DNA of 54,042 nucleotides from UBA4719 sp038249115 (GTDB lineage Bacteria; Actinomycetota; Actinomycetes; Actinomycetales; Dermatophilaceae): positions 1 through 54,042 of the forward strand of contig JBBRWQ010000010.1 in assembly GCA_038249115.1 (NCBI GenBank). The letters run 5' to 3'. A program made the translations under genes and the position numbers. Below, piece after piece: positions 7,692-16,541 of this stretch. The notes beneath the pieces were generated by a model. It saw only the letters and a program-made list of their open reading frames with translations. It was not told where the DNA came from and searched no databases. Each line of letters starts with the position of its first letter. Positions within the stretch are counted from its first letter, which is position 1.

Positions 7692-8222
7692 TCAGCCGCG
7701 GACGTCGTGCAGGTGGTGGGTCACGTCATGCAGGAAGTACTGGCCGAGGGTCTCGATCGTGAAGACAGCACCGTTGCTGCGATGCCCGGTGCGCAGCCAG
7801 TCGTTCTCACCGACCTCGTCGAACGCTGCTGCAGCCGCCTCTGCCGCGGCCAAGAGCTCGACGCCGACTACTGCAGGGTTCTGGACCCCATAGCTTTCCA
7901 CGACCGCCGTGGCGTCCTGGTCCCAGTTCTCGAAAGTCGGATCGGACTGCAGGCGCATGAGGTTCACGCGCGCCTCGAACACCCGGCATACGTCGCGGAC
8001 ATGGCAGCCGTACTCCAACGCTGACCACACCTGCGGTTCGGGTCTCACCCTGACGTCGTCCCGGTCAAAGACCGCCAACCAGAGCGCAGCATCGGCTCGC
8101 AGCCTCGACGCCACCTCCGGGCCGCGAACCGCCCTGGCATCGAAACCACAGTCGGGGCATGGCTTTTGAAGGACCCAGGTCCAGTCCTTGTCATCGGGCA
8201 CGATGTCGTTTGGAGAAGTCAT
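7692..8222 (-). CDS. DinB-fold protein
   Basis: The 176-residue product starts at MTSPNDIVPDDKDWTWVL, a typical opening of actinobacterial DinB-like proteins. CPDCGFDAR follows near residue 23. ALEYGCHVRDVCRVFEAR near 75 supplies the first metal-ligand His of the four-helix bundle, and QYFLHDVTHHLHDV at the C-terminus supplies the others. This is the His-triad pattern of the DinB/YfiT/mycothiol-transferase fold. The enzyme may transfer a low-molecular-weight thiol such as mycothiol, but the actual reaction is unknown. The longer open frame upstream is discarded because it lacks a ribosome site. It is divergent from the diacylglycerol kinase gene, 72 bp apart. Confidence 0.75.
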   Translation of the reverse strand: MTSPNDIVPDDKDWTWVLQKPCPDCGFDARAVRGPEVASRLRADAALWLAVFDRDDVRVRPEPQVWSALEYGCHVRDVCRVFEARVNLMRLQSDPTFENWDQDATAVVESYGVQNPAVVGVELLAAAEAAAAAFDEVGENDWLRTGHRSNGAVFTIETLGQYFLHDVTHHLHDVRG

Positions 8223-8294
8223 GGTGCCATCCTTGCGCAGGTCGATTGGCAGCGGGCGAAAGTTGGTGAGGCTGATGTCCGGTAACGTCGCCTC

Positions 8295-9407
8295 GTGCTC
8301 AAAGACCACACCGGATGGATCGCGGTCGCCGCTCTCACGGCGATCGTCATAGCCCTGCTCACCTGGCTGGTCGCCGCCACCTCAGGTGACAAGGTCGCAC
8401 AAGCCGCGGCCGGCGTCCGTCGCTTCGGCCGTCGTCGGCCTCATCGCGAGCACTTCCGACCGGAGGGTTCGACGAAGTCCGCCGAGGCGCCCAAACGGAT
8501 AGTCGCCATCATCGTCAACCCGACCAAGTTCGACGACCTCGGGGCTGTGCGGGCGCAAGTCACCAAAGGCTGTCTGGCCACCGGCTGGGACCAGCCACTG
8601 TGGCTCGAGACGACAGCACAGGACCCCGGCACCGGGCAGACCCGCCAGGCGGTCATGGACGGCGCGATGCTTGTCTGCCCGCTCGGCGGCGACGGGACCG
8701 TCCGAGCCGTCGCGGCAGCGTTGATCGGGACCGAGACCCCCATGGGCCTGCTGCCCGGCGGCACCGCCAACCTGCTTGCCCGCAACCTCAACCTTCCGGT
8801 CGACTCGCTCGACGCGGCCCTGGAGGTCGCACTCACCGGTCAGAACAAACGGATCGACGTGGGGCGGCTCACCGTGGACCCGTCCGGAGAGCACGAGAGC
8901 CCCGAGGAACACATCTTCCTGATCATGGCCGGCCTCGGTTTCGACGCCGCGATCATGGCTGATGCACCTGAACGCCTGAAGAAGACGGTGGGGCCGATGG
9001 CCTACACGATCTCAGGGGCCAAGAACCTGCGCGGGCCACAGTTCAAGGTCAGGATGAAGCTCGACGGCGAGCCCGAGTTCACCCGTCGTGCGCGCACCGT
9101 CGTCATCGGCAACTGCGGCAAGATCACCGGCGGGCTCGTGCTCATGCCTGAGGCCGAGGTCGACGACGGCTGGCTCGACGCGGTCATTCTCTCGCCGGTT
9201 GGCGTCATCGGCTGGGTCGCCGTGGCGGGGCGCGTCCTTTCCAAGAGGCGCAAGGGCCATCAACGCGTGGACCACCACCGCCTGAAGTCGGTGACCATCC
9301 GTACAGACCGCCCCGAAAGGGTCCAGATCGACGGCGACAGTTTCGGCCAGGCCCGGACCCTGTCCGCCACGATCGATCCCCTCGCGTTGATCGTCCGTGT
9401 TGGCTGA
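8295..9407 (+). CDS. Diacylglycerol/lipid kinase family protein
   Basis: A 370-residue protein with one N-terminal membrane helix (about residues 8-28), then a DAGK catalytic domain: IVAIIVNPTKFDD near 70, the nucleotide motif PLGGDGTVRAVA near 135, and GLLPGGTANLLARNL near 158. The C-terminal beta-sandwich includes GLGFDAAIMAD and ends with RPERVQIDGDSFGQA. The family phosphorylates diacylglycerol or a related lipid at the inner face of the membrane, recycling lipids released in envelope synthesis. The start is a GTG. The last 11 bp overlap the next gene, so the pair is probably cotranscribed and may be translationally coupled. Confidence 0.88.
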   Translation: MLKDHTGWIAVAALTAIVIALLTWLVAATSGDKVAQAAAGVRRFGRRRPHREHFRPEGSTKSAEAPKRIVAIIVNPTKFDDLGAVRAQVTKGCLATGWDQPLWLETTAQDPGTGQTRQAVMDGAMLVCPLGGDGTVRAVAAALIGTETPMGLLPGGTANLLARNLNLPVDSLDAALEVALTGQNKRIDVGRLTVDPSGEHESPEEHIFLIMAGLGFDAAIMADAPERLKKTVGPMAYTISGAKNLRGPQFKVRMKLDGEPEFTRRARTVVIGNCGKITGGLVLMPEAEVDDGWLDAVILSPVGVIGWVAVAGRVLSKRRKGHQRVDHHRLKSVTIRTDRPERVQIDGDSFGQARTLSATIDPLALIVRVG

Positions 9408-9849
9408 CCGCGTGTCGCCCGCCTACCGCTTCGACAACGAGTGGCATCTCGCAGCACCCCTCGAGCGGGTCTACGCCGCGCTGGCCGACGTCGAGCGCTA
9501 CCAGCACTGGTGGCCCCAGGTCCGTGAGATCCAGCGCCGCGATGCCGCTACCGGCCGGGTGCGCGTCCGCAGCCTGTTGCCGTACACCCTCGACCTGGTT
9601 CTGGCACGCGACGTCGAGGACGAAGCCAGCGGGATCCTACGGGTGGACCTCACCGGCGACCTTCGGGGATGGTGCGCCTGGCACCTCACCCCCGAAGGCA
9701 CTGGCACCCGGGCCCTGTTCAGTCAGGAGGTAGAGGTCGAGGCGCCGCTGCTCAAGAGGGTGCCGCTCGCCGTCCGGCCGCTGCTGCGCGGCAACCACGC
9801 TTTCATGATGCGATCGGGCGAACGAGGTCTGCGCCGCTACCTCGCCTGA
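9397..9849 (+). CDS. SRPBCC (START-like) family protein
   Basis: The 150-residue product begins with GTG overlapping the kinase gene by 11 bp; a second GTG at 9412 is possible. RFDNEWHLAAPLERVYAALADVERYQHWWPQV is the classic opening of a polyketide cyclase/START-like domain: first strand, helix, then the WW bend. The final helix contains FMMRSGERGLRRYLA. The fold makes a deep hydrophobic pocket for a lipid or polyketide. Its place directly after a lipid kinase suggests lipid binding, which is inference only. Confidence 0.8.
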   Translation: MLADRVSPAYRFDNEWHLAAPLERVYAALADVERYQHWWPQVREIQRRDAATGRVRVRSLLPYTLDLVLARDVEDEASGILRVDLTGDLRGWCAWHLTPEGTGTRALFSQEVEVEAPLLKRVPLAVRPLLRGNHAFMMRSGERGLRRYLA

Positions 9850-9855
9850 GGTTGC

Positions 9856-10797
9856 TCAGTCCGTCAGGGGGTTGCGCAGGCTCCTCAGCCAGCCGCGCGC
9901 CTCAACGAAGTCACGATCTGCGGTGCCGCCCGGCACTTCGGCCTCGACGCCGTCGGCCCGTGGATAGGACCCCAGGAATCGCACTTCGGCGCACACCCGC
10001 ATCAGGCCCATCAGCGTCTCGCCGACCCGCTCGTCGTTGACGTGCCCCTCGCAGTCGATCGAGAAGCAGTAGTCGCCGAGCCGACCGCCATTGGGCCTGG
10101 ACTCGATCCGGGTCAGGTTGATGCCGCGGGTGGCAAACTGCTCGAGCAGCTCCAGCAGGCCACCGGGGCGGTCCTCACGCTGGAACAGGACGACCGACGT
10201 CTTGTCGGCCCCCGTCGGTGCCGGCAGCTGGCCGGGCCGCGCCACGAGTACGAACCGCGTCACGGCCCCGCTGGTGTCGCCGATGTCCTCCTGCAGGATC
10301 GTGAGCCCGTGGTTGGCCGCGGCAACTGGCGCGCAGACCGCCGCCTGGTAGACCAGCTGCCCACCAGCAAGCCCCGCCGCAGCGGCGGCTGTGGATGCCG
10401 CGGGCAGGTATTCCGCGCCCGGGAGGTTCGCCCCCATCCAGGCGCGCACCTGGGCCCAGGCATGCGGGTGGGTGGACACCGTGCGGATGTCGGCGAGCGC
10501 AATACCGGCTGGCGCGGCCAGGACGAAGGTGATCGGGACGACCTGTTCGCCGACCACGACGAGCGGGTCACCGCTGGCCAGGGCGTCCAGCGTGGCACTG
10601 ACCCCGCCCTCGACGGAGTTCTCGATCGGCACCATCGCGGCGTCGAGATCACCGGAGCGCAGTGCTGCGAGCGCGGCGTCGACGGAGGCGAACGGGATCC
10701 GTTCGGCAGCGCCGGCCTCGGCAACAGGGAAGCACTGATGAAGTGCCATTTCGGTGAATGTGCCTGTGGGACCAAGGAATCCGTAGCGCTTGCTCAT
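9856..10797 (-). CDS. pheA: Prephenate dehydratase
   Basis: The 313-residue protein begins KRYGFLGPTGTFTEMAL, the canonical prephenate dehydratase start. IENSVEGGVSATLD near residue 62 and SGAVTRFVLVA near 180, with the catalytic Thr-Arg-Phe, complete the catalytic domain. An ACT domain follows at about 200-280 (GGLLELLEQFATRGINLTRIESRP), where phenylalanine binds to inhibit. It converts prephenate to phenylpyruvate in phenylalanine synthesis. The ATG overlaps the stop of the DUF4446 gene (ATGA), so the two form an operon. Its 3' end faces the SRPBCC gene only 6 bp away. Confidence 0.95.
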   Translation of the reverse strand: MSKRYGFLGPTGTFTEMALHQCFPVAEAGAAERIPFASVDAALAALRSGDLDAAMVPIENSVEGGVSATLDALASGDPLVVVGEQVVPITFVLAAPAGIALADIRTVSTHPHAWAQVRAWMGANLPGAEYLPAASTAAAAAGLAGGQLVYQAAVCAPVAAANHGLTILQEDIGDTSGAVTRFVLVARPGQLPAPTGADKTSVVLFQREDRPGGLLELLEQFATRGINLTRIESRPNGGRLGDYCFSIDCEGHVNDERVGETLMGLMRVCAEVRFLGSYPRADGVEAEVPGGTADRDFVEARGWLRSLRNPLTD

Positions 10798-11288
10798 GAG
10801 CCGCCCTTTCCGGTTCGGGCAGCGGCGAGCGCCTGCTGCTCCTCGGGTGACAACGTGACCTCGCTGTCACCCTCGACGATGCCCTTGGCGTAGGTGCGGG
10901 ACTCGCCGCGCGCGTGGATCGAGCTGATCACGAGCCCATCCCCCCGGTCGTCAACGATCGCCGCGGAGAAGGAGAGCCGGCCACCCATGTCCCCGAACGC
11001 GTCATAACGGACGACCGCGACGTGACGAAGGCTCTGTTCGATGTCGCCCGCAGATCGGGTGAGCTGGGCTCGGACGCCCTTGAGGTCGCTGCGGAGCTGG
11101 GCGATCTCGCCGGACTGGTCAGCGAGCACAGCAGTCACGTCTTTCTCGCCACCGGCCCACAGGACGCGATACCGCGCTTGTATGCGGGACAGCCGCAACT
11201 GGGCGCCCACGGCGATCGCGACGGCCAGAATCGCAGCACTCAGCGCGACGACGACCAGCGTCGCGGACGTGTTCTGGCTCAGGTCCAC
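10794..11288 (-). CDS. DUF4446 family membrane-anchored protein
   Basis: The 164-residue product starts at GTG and has one N-terminal transmembrane helix (about residues 9-30). A short coiled coil follows (residues 55-85), then the conserved DUF4446 region: RHVAVVRYDAFGDMGGRLSFSAA, then DDRGDGLVISSIHARGESRTY and a C-terminal LSPEEQQALAAA. The function of the family is unknown. Its 4-nt overlap with pheA shows cotranscription, but the ATGA coupling does not imply a role in amino acid synthesis. Confidence 0.82.
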   Translation of the reverse strand: MDLSQNTSATLVVVALSAAILAVAIAVGAQLRLSRIQARYRVLWAGGEKDVTAVLADQSGEIAQLRSDLKGVRAQLTRSAGDIEQSLRHVAVVRYDAFGDMGGRLSFSAAIVDDRGDGLVISSIHARGESRTYAKGIVEGDSEVTLSPEEQQALAAARTGKGGS

Positions 11289-11431
11289 GACCGCAGCGTA
11301 TGACGATCAACCCCCTGCGCGCGCGAGTGTTCCAGCCGACGGGCGGTCACATCTGTCAGCCACCTCCTTCCGTTCGCACGAAGGCGCCGCGCGAGAGTCA
11401 CGCCTGAGGCGTCGTTAGGCTCAACCGCACC

Positions 11432-12049
11432 ATGAGCTTCGCCATTGCGGTCACCGCCTTCCTGTTGATCTTCCCGATCGAGCTGCCCGACAAGACGTTC
11501 ATCGCGACCTTGGTGCTGGCCACGCGATACAAGCCGTTGATGGTCTGGATCGGGGTTGCCTCCGCATTCCTGGTGCAGACTGTCATCGCGGTGACCCTCG
11601 GCGGACTGATCGGGCGCCTGCCACGGACTCCGGTCGAGATCTTCGTCGGCATCATGTTCTTGGTTGGCGGTCTGATCCTGATCCGCGGAGCCAGCAAAGC
11701 CGACACCGAGGAAGCCGAGATCGAGCACGAGTTCGAAGCGAAGGCCAAGGCAGGCGTGCACGGGTTGCGGGCCGTTGGGGCTAGCTTCCTGGTGCTCTTC
11801 CTGGCCGAATGGGGTGACCTGTCACAGCTGTTGACCGCCGGACTGGTGGTGAAGTACCAGGACCCGATATCGGTCGGGGTCGGGGCGTTCCTGGCTCTGG
11901 CCACGGTGTCGGCGCTGGCCGCGGTCCTGGGCCGGACCTTGCTCAAGTGGATCCGGCTGTCCACCGTCCGCCGGATCGGCGGTGGCGTGTGTCTGCTCCT
12001 TGCCGCAATGTCCATGCTGCAGGTCGCCAACGTCTCGGTCTTCGGCTGA
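11432..12049 (+). CDS. TMEM165/GDT1 (UPF0016) family cation transporter
   Basis: A 205-residue protein with six predicted membrane helices in two repeats. Each repeat has the family signature: ELPDKTFIATLVLATRY near residue 17 and EWGDLSQLLTAGLVVKY near 125. The acidic residues of the two signatures form the ion path. Bacterial members export Mn2+ or exchange Ca2+/Mn2+ for protons. A charged cytoplasmic loop (about residues 88-108, rich in Glu and Lys) separates the halves. No yybP-ykoY manganese riboswitch was recognised in the 140 bp upstream. Metal specificity is not readable. Confidence 0.85.
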   Translation: MSFAIAVTAFLLIFPIELPDKTFIATLVLATRYKPLMVWIGVASAFLVQTVIAVTLGGLIGRLPRTPVEIFVGIMFLVGGLILIRGASKADTEEAEIEHEFEAKAKAGVHGLRAVGASFLVLFLAEWGDLSQLLTAGLVVKYQDPISVGVGAFLALATVSALAAVLGRTLLKWIRLSTVRRIGGGVCLLLAAMSMLQVANVSVFG

Positions 12050-12071
12050 TCCGCGCCGTAGCCTGTTGCAC

Positions 12072-14324
12072 GTGACCCGACGCCAACAGCTCGCCGCAGC
12101 CACCGCTGCCGGGGTGCTTGTGCTGCTGGTCATCGCCAGTGTCATCTCGACGTCATCGGGCGGATCGGCGGGCAAGGCCTCACCTGCTGCTCGCGCGACT
12201 CTCAGTGGCTCAGTCGTGGTCATCGGCACCGGCGGACTGTCCTGGAGCGACGTCTCGGCAAAGGCAACGCCGGCCCTGTGGTCTTTGCTACGCGAAGGCG
12301 CGACTGCCGACCTGACGGTCCACTCGGTGCATGCCAACACCTGTCCCGTGGACGGCTGGCTCAGCCTGTCTGCGGGAGAACGAGCCGCCGACGTCGACGC
12401 CAACGGCAGCAGCAGCGGCGACAGCGGAGGACCCGACGGCGCCAAACCCCCGTGTCAGGCTCTGCCCGACGCCATGACCGCAGGCAAGGTGCCGCACTGG
12501 GATGACTACCTGAAGGCGGCAGCGGACACGCGGTTCAACGCCTCCCTCGGACTGCTCGGCGACCAGGTCGCCAGCCACGGCGGCTGTATCCAGGCCGTGG
12601 GTCCGGGAGCGGCACTGGGCGCGGCGCGATCCGACGGGATTGTGGACCGCTACCGGCCGTATGACGAATCCACCTTGACGGCGGCACTGGCCTCATGCCC
12701 AGCCACCCTGATCGACGTCGGGCCGATCCGCGACCCGGCAGACGTGGATCCCCAAGACGCGTCACTTCCGACGACCACGCGGGTCCAGCAGATCGCAGCG
12801 GTCGACGCCAGGGTTGCCGCCGTGCTCAAGGCTGCGCCGTCGGGGACCGACGTTGTCCTCGCCAGCCTCGCCGACGCGGGAGTCACCGAACGCCTGCGGC
12901 TGGTCGCAGCCACTGGCCCCTACTTCGGAACCGGGACCCTGCAGTCGACCTCAACGCGCCAGGAGGGACTGGTGCAGCTCGCGGATCTGACACCGACAGT
13001 CCTCGACCACCTGAGCATCCCGCGTCCGCAGAGCCTGGGCGGCACCCCCCTGCAGTTCGCCCCCTCGGGCGACAACTCCGTGCAGTCGGCCGAACAGCGC
13101 CTGAACGCCCTGCTCGACCTCGAGCAGTCGTCCCACGAGGTGCACGGTCTGGTCAAGCCGTTCTTCTACGGGATGGCGCTGCTCCAGCTGACGCTGTATC
13201 TGATCGCGGCCGTGCTCTGGCGGCGCGGCTGGGGCACAGGGTCTGCGCCTGGACCCGGCAGGACCCGGCAGCGAATGCAGCTCTCAGTGGCCACCCGCAT
13301 CGTGGCCACGGTTGCCGCGACGATCCCGGTGTCGACGTTCTTGGCCAACCTCCTTCCATGGTGGCGCTTTCCGGTGCCGCTGTTGAGCGTGGTGGCCTCG
13401 GTCGCGGTCTTCACCGCAGCGATCTCGCTGCTGGCTCTGATGGGTCCCTGGCGCCGACGGCTGTTCGGGCCGCTGATGGTGGTCTGCGGCAGCACGGTGC
13501 TGGTCCTCGCGGCCGACGTGATGACCGGATCACGCCTCCAGCTCTCCTCGCTGATGGGCCTGCAACCCGTCGTCGGGGGCCGGTTCTTCGGCATGGGCAA
13601 CGTGACATTCGCGTTGTTCGCCACGGCGACCTTGATGCTGTGCATCGCCGTGGGCAACCATCTCGTCACAGTCCGTCAACCCCGGATGGCTGCCGCCGCG
13701 GTTGCCGCCCTCGGGTCCTTCGCCGTCGTCGTGGATGCTTCCCCTTCATGGGGCAGCGACTTCGGTGGACCGCCAGCCCTTCTGCCGGGTGTCGCCCTGC
13801 TGGTCCTGGCGATCCTTCAGATCAGGTTGACCTGGCGCCGGGTGCTGGCGATCGGCGGAGGGACGGGGCTGTTCATCCTCATCATTGGCTGGCTGGACTG
13901 GCTCCGTCCGCCCGAGCAGCGTTCGCACCTGGGCAGATTCGTACAGACTGCCCTTGACGGCGGCGCCTGGGACGTCGTCGCACGCAAGCTCGACCAGAAC
14001 ATGACGCTTCTGTTCGGCAACCTGGTCTCCCTGCTGATCCCTGTCGGCCTTGTCGCGCTGGCCTACATCCTGGCCTGGCCCGGCTCACGCGCCGCAAGCC
14101 CGCTACGGCGATCTTTCGCACGCGTCCAGCTCCTGCGTCCGGGGCTCGTAGCGGTGTTGGTCATGTGGGTGATCGGCTTTGCCCTCAACGACTCCGGTAC
14201 CGCGATCCCGGCCGTGGGGGCCGCCCTTGCCATCCCTCTGGTGATCGCGGTGGCGCTCAAAGCTCTTGAGGACGAGACGCTCGCTGGACCCGTGACCACC
14301 CGCGCCTCACGACGCGTGCGATAG
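12072..14324 (+). CDS. Large membrane protein with an extracytoplasmic phosphatase-like domain
   Basis: The GTG at 12072 gives 750 residues starting TRRQQLAAATAAG; the open frame further upstream overlaps the transporter gene. One N-terminal helix (about 8-28) is followed by about 330 extracytoplasmic residues that resemble an alkaline-phosphatase-like fold: VVVIGTGGLSWSDV near 50, NTCPVDGWLSLSAGER near 95, and QLADLTPTVLDHLSIP near 315. About ten membrane helices fill residues 365-740. The usual metal-binding Asp/His set of the superfamily is not clearly present, so activity is uncertain. The gene ends inside the convergent glycosyltransferase gene (68-bp overlap of the 3' ends). A role in envelope glycan or lipid transfer is plausible from context only. 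Confidence 0.72.
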   Translation: MTRRQQLAAATAAGVLVLLVIASVISTSSGGSAGKASPAARATLSGSVVVIGTGGLSWSDVSAKATPALWSLLREGATADLTVHSVHANTCPVDGWLSLSAGERAADVDANGSSSGDSGGPDGAKPPCQALPDAMTAGKVPHWDDYLKAAADTRFNASLGLLGDQVASHGGCIQAVGPGAALGAARSDGIVDRYRPYDESTLTAALASCPATLIDVGPIRDPADVDPQDASLPTTTRVQQIAAVDARVAAVLKAAPSGTDVVLASLADAGVTERLRLVAATGPYFGTGTLQSTSTRQEGLVQLADLTPTVLDHLSIPRPQSLGGTPLQFAPSGDNSVQSAEQRLNALLDLEQSSHEVHGLVKPFFYGMALLQLTLYLIAAVLWRRGWGTGSAPGPGRTRQRMQLSVATRIVATVAATIPVSTFLANLLPWWRFPVPLLSVVASVAVFTAAISLLALMGPWRRRLFGPLMVVCGSTVLVLAADVMTGSRLQLSSLMGLQPVVGGRFFGMGNVTFALFATATLMLCIAVGNHLVTVRQPRMAAAAVAALGSFAVVVDASPSWGSDFGGPPALLPGVALLVLAILQIRLTWRRVLAIGGGTGLFILIIGWLDWLRPPEQRSHLGRFVQTALDGGAWDVVARKLDQNMTLLFGNLVSLLIPVGLVALAYILAWPGSRAASPLRRSFARVQLLRPGLVAVLVMWVIGFALNDSGTAIPAVGAALAIPLVIAVALKALEDETLAGPVTTRASRRVR

Positions 14325-16530
14325 CCAACAGAACCAGCCAGGCGGCCAGAGGACCCACCACCTTGCGGAAGCCCAGGGTCAGCGACTCGACGCCAGGGCT
14401 CATGGCGACGACACGGCCGGGGACGTAGGCCATGGCCATGACCGCCAACCTCGCCAGCAGGATCCCATCCAGCGCTGTCACAGCCACCATCGGCAGCGCC
14501 GCCCAAGTGAGCACGTCATACCAGGGCAGCGCGTAGGGGGCTGTGACCGCGTAGGCCGTTGCGAGCACGAATGTCGCGGTCATGGCCGACTGGGTCTGCT
14601 GGGTGATCGACGTCAGCTGAGCCGGTGACATCTGCCCGGCATCGAACCCATGCTGAGCGGCCGGGCGCGAAAGCGCGAGATGCGCCAAACCCCACGCCAG
14701 CACCACGATCGTGACGACGGCGGCCACCGACACCACGGCGCGTGCTGAGTCCAGTGGCATCAACGCGGACAGCAGGTTGACAACAGGGCGCCACACCGTC
14801 GCCAGGGACACCCCTTTACCGGCCTTCCCCAGCTGTTCGAACACGTGTGGCCCCGCCCAGAGATGCAGGAACACGAATACTAAGAGGGAGGACAACCCGA
14901 GCCCGATCACGTTGTAGGCCATCGGTTTTCGGGCCAACGAACGCCAAGACCACAGGATCGCCAGTCCCACGATCCCGTAGGTGATCTTGGTGCTGACCGT
15001 GGCCCCCAGCACCAGGCCGGCGATCCAGGGCCGCCTGGCGGCAAGGACGATCGTGGCCAGAGCCAGCGCGGTGGCGATGAGGTCGATGTGCGCACCGAGC
15101 ACGGCAACGCCGAACACGAGGGGGTTGGCCGTCCACAACAGGTCCACCCGCGCCCGTGTCCTGCCGTCCGTGGCCGAGTGCCGCAGCAGGAGCCGGACCA
15201 GCAGCCAGGCCGCCACGATGAACACCTGCCAGACCCAGACCGTCTGCCGCAGATTGTCTTGTCCCACAATGGAGCTCAGGGTCTGCAACGCCGTCGCGAA
15301 GGGGCCATAGACGCTCGGTGTCATCGTCCACGGCGGCTGCACTGCGCTTGTGACCGGGTCGAGACCACCCGCCCACAGGATCGGCTTCACCACATAGGCG
15401 TCGCCGCCCTGGGCTGCGATCCGACCATAGGCGGCGTAGTTGATGTGGTCGGCCGAGCCCATCGGCGCCGTCAGCAGTGCCAAGACCCCCAGCGCCCACG
15501 GCCAGCATCTGGACCAAACCCGGGATCGAACCCACGACCGGGACTGCGACGAAGAAGATAATGACGACGATGGGCGGTCGCGGTCGGCGCCGCGCCACAA
15601 GCCCAACGCCACTCCCAGCGCCCCCAGCAGGTATGCCGTCCACAGGGTCGCGGTGACCACGGCCGAGGACAAGGTGATCGGCAGGTCGCCAGGAGCCCAA
15701 CCACGAGGGCCAAGACCGGGTTTCGCCGCCGACGGGCCCGCGGCTGCCACCAACAGGAGCAGCGCGAACGAGAGAGCTAACACCAGAGGCCTCAGCCACG
15801 CGAGTCTGTCGACCCGGCGACGAGCAAGAGCCAGCCAGACGTCGCGATACTGCATGGCACGGTGCACCTGGCTTCGCCAGTCGGACCCGGTGACCCGGTG
15901 CTGGAGTGCACAGGGGACCTCGACCACCCGAAGGCCCGCACCAAGCACGTCGATGGTGAGCCCGACCTCGACGCCCCAGCCGCCCGCCAACGGCGATGCG
16001 GCTGCGAACGCCTCGCGAGTCAGACAGCGCATCCCCGATAACGGCTGCGTGGGCCTCCAGCCGGTAAGTCGCTCGATACCGTTGCGCGCCAACCCCACCA
16101 CGAAGCCGTGACCGCCACCGGACGCCAACTGCTGCGGCAGTATCGCAACGGTCATGTCCGCCGCACCTGAGACGACCGGCCCCACCAGGCCAGACGTGTT
16201 GACGGCACTGCCCTCAAGGTCAGCGTCGACGAACAACAGGTGACGAGCAGGCCCCGATGACACCGGATCGCTGACATCCCGATCGGCGACCGCCTGGGCT
16301 CCGGTGGCCATGGCGGCAGCTTTGCCCAGGTTGCGCGGGTGTCTCAGCACGACGGCGCCGGCCGCGTCCGCAATCTCTGCGGTCGCATCGGAACTGCCGT
16401 CATCGACCACGATCACCAGGTCGACCCCGGCGATCTGCCCCACCGCAGCGACCGTCGCCCCGATCCGGTCGGCCTCATCCTTGGCCGCGATGATCACCGC
16501 AACCGGAGCGGCCGTCGTGGTGGGGTCCAT
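14257..16530 (-). CDS. Fused GT2 glycosyltransferase and GT-C-type membrane mannosyltransferase-like protein
   Basis: The ATG at 16528-16530 (MDPTTTAAPVAVIIAAKDE) gives 757 residues. Residues 8-230 are a GT-A fold family 2 transferase: VIIAAKDEADRIGAT, VIVVDDGSSDAT, RHPRNLGKAAAM and the DXD-like FVDADLEG. About residues 270-750 hold some ten to twelve membrane helices with HINYAAYGRIAAQGGDAY and YGPFATALQTLSSIVGQ loops, like polyprenol-phosphate-mannose-dependent GT-C enzymes. In one protein the first half could make polyprenol-phosphate-sugar and the second use it outside the membrane; this division of labour is inference. The 3' end overlaps the convergent phosphatase-like gene by 68 bp. 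The DUF5926 gene lies 11 bp upstream. Confidence 0.8.
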   Translation of the reverse strand: MDPTTTAAPVAVIIAAKDEADRIGATVAAVGQIAGVDLVIVVDDGSSDATAEIADAAGAVVLRHPRNLGKAAAMATGAQAVADRDVSDPVSSGPARHLLFVDADLEGSAVNTSGLVGPVVSGAADMTVAILPQQLASGGGHGFVVGLARNGIERLTGWRPTQPLSGMRCLTREAFAAASPLAGGWGVEVGLTIDVLGAGLRVVEVPCALQHRVTGSDWRSQVHRAMQYRDVWLALARRRVDRLAWLRPLVLALSFALLLLVAAAGPSAAKPGLGPRGWAPGDLPITLSSAVVTATLWTAYLLGALGVALGLWRGADRDRPSSSLSSSSQSRSWVRSRVWSRCWPWALGVLALLTAPMGSADHINYAAYGRIAAQGGDAYVVKPILWAGGLDPVTSAVQPPWTMTPSVYGPFATALQTLSSIVGQDNLRQTVWVWQVFIVAAWLLVRLLLRHSATDGRTRARVDLLWTANPLVFGVAVLGAHIDLIATALALATIVLAARRPWIAGLVLGATVSTKITYGIVGLAILWSWRSLARKPMAYNVIGLGLSSLLVFVFLHLWAGPHVFEQLGKAGKGVSLATVWRPVVNLLSALMPLDSARAVVSVAAVVTIVVLAWGLAHLALSRPAAQHGFDAGQMSPAQLTSITQQTQSAMTATFVLATAYAVTAPYALPWYDVLTWAALPMVAVTALDGILLARLAVMAMAYVPGRVVAMSPGVESLTLGFRKVVGPLAAWLVLLAIARVVRRGWSRVQRASRPQEL

Positions 16531-16541
16531 GGCGACCGGCC

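Noticed and set aside
11290..11431. Manganese riboswitch before the GDT1-type gene
   Set aside because: No yybP-ykoY core bases or fold could be recognised in the 140 bp.
12695..13957. 420-codon frame inside the phosphatase-like gene
   Set aside because: Arg/Pro/Gly-rich shadow typical of high-GC DNA in the +1 frame of a well-supported gene.
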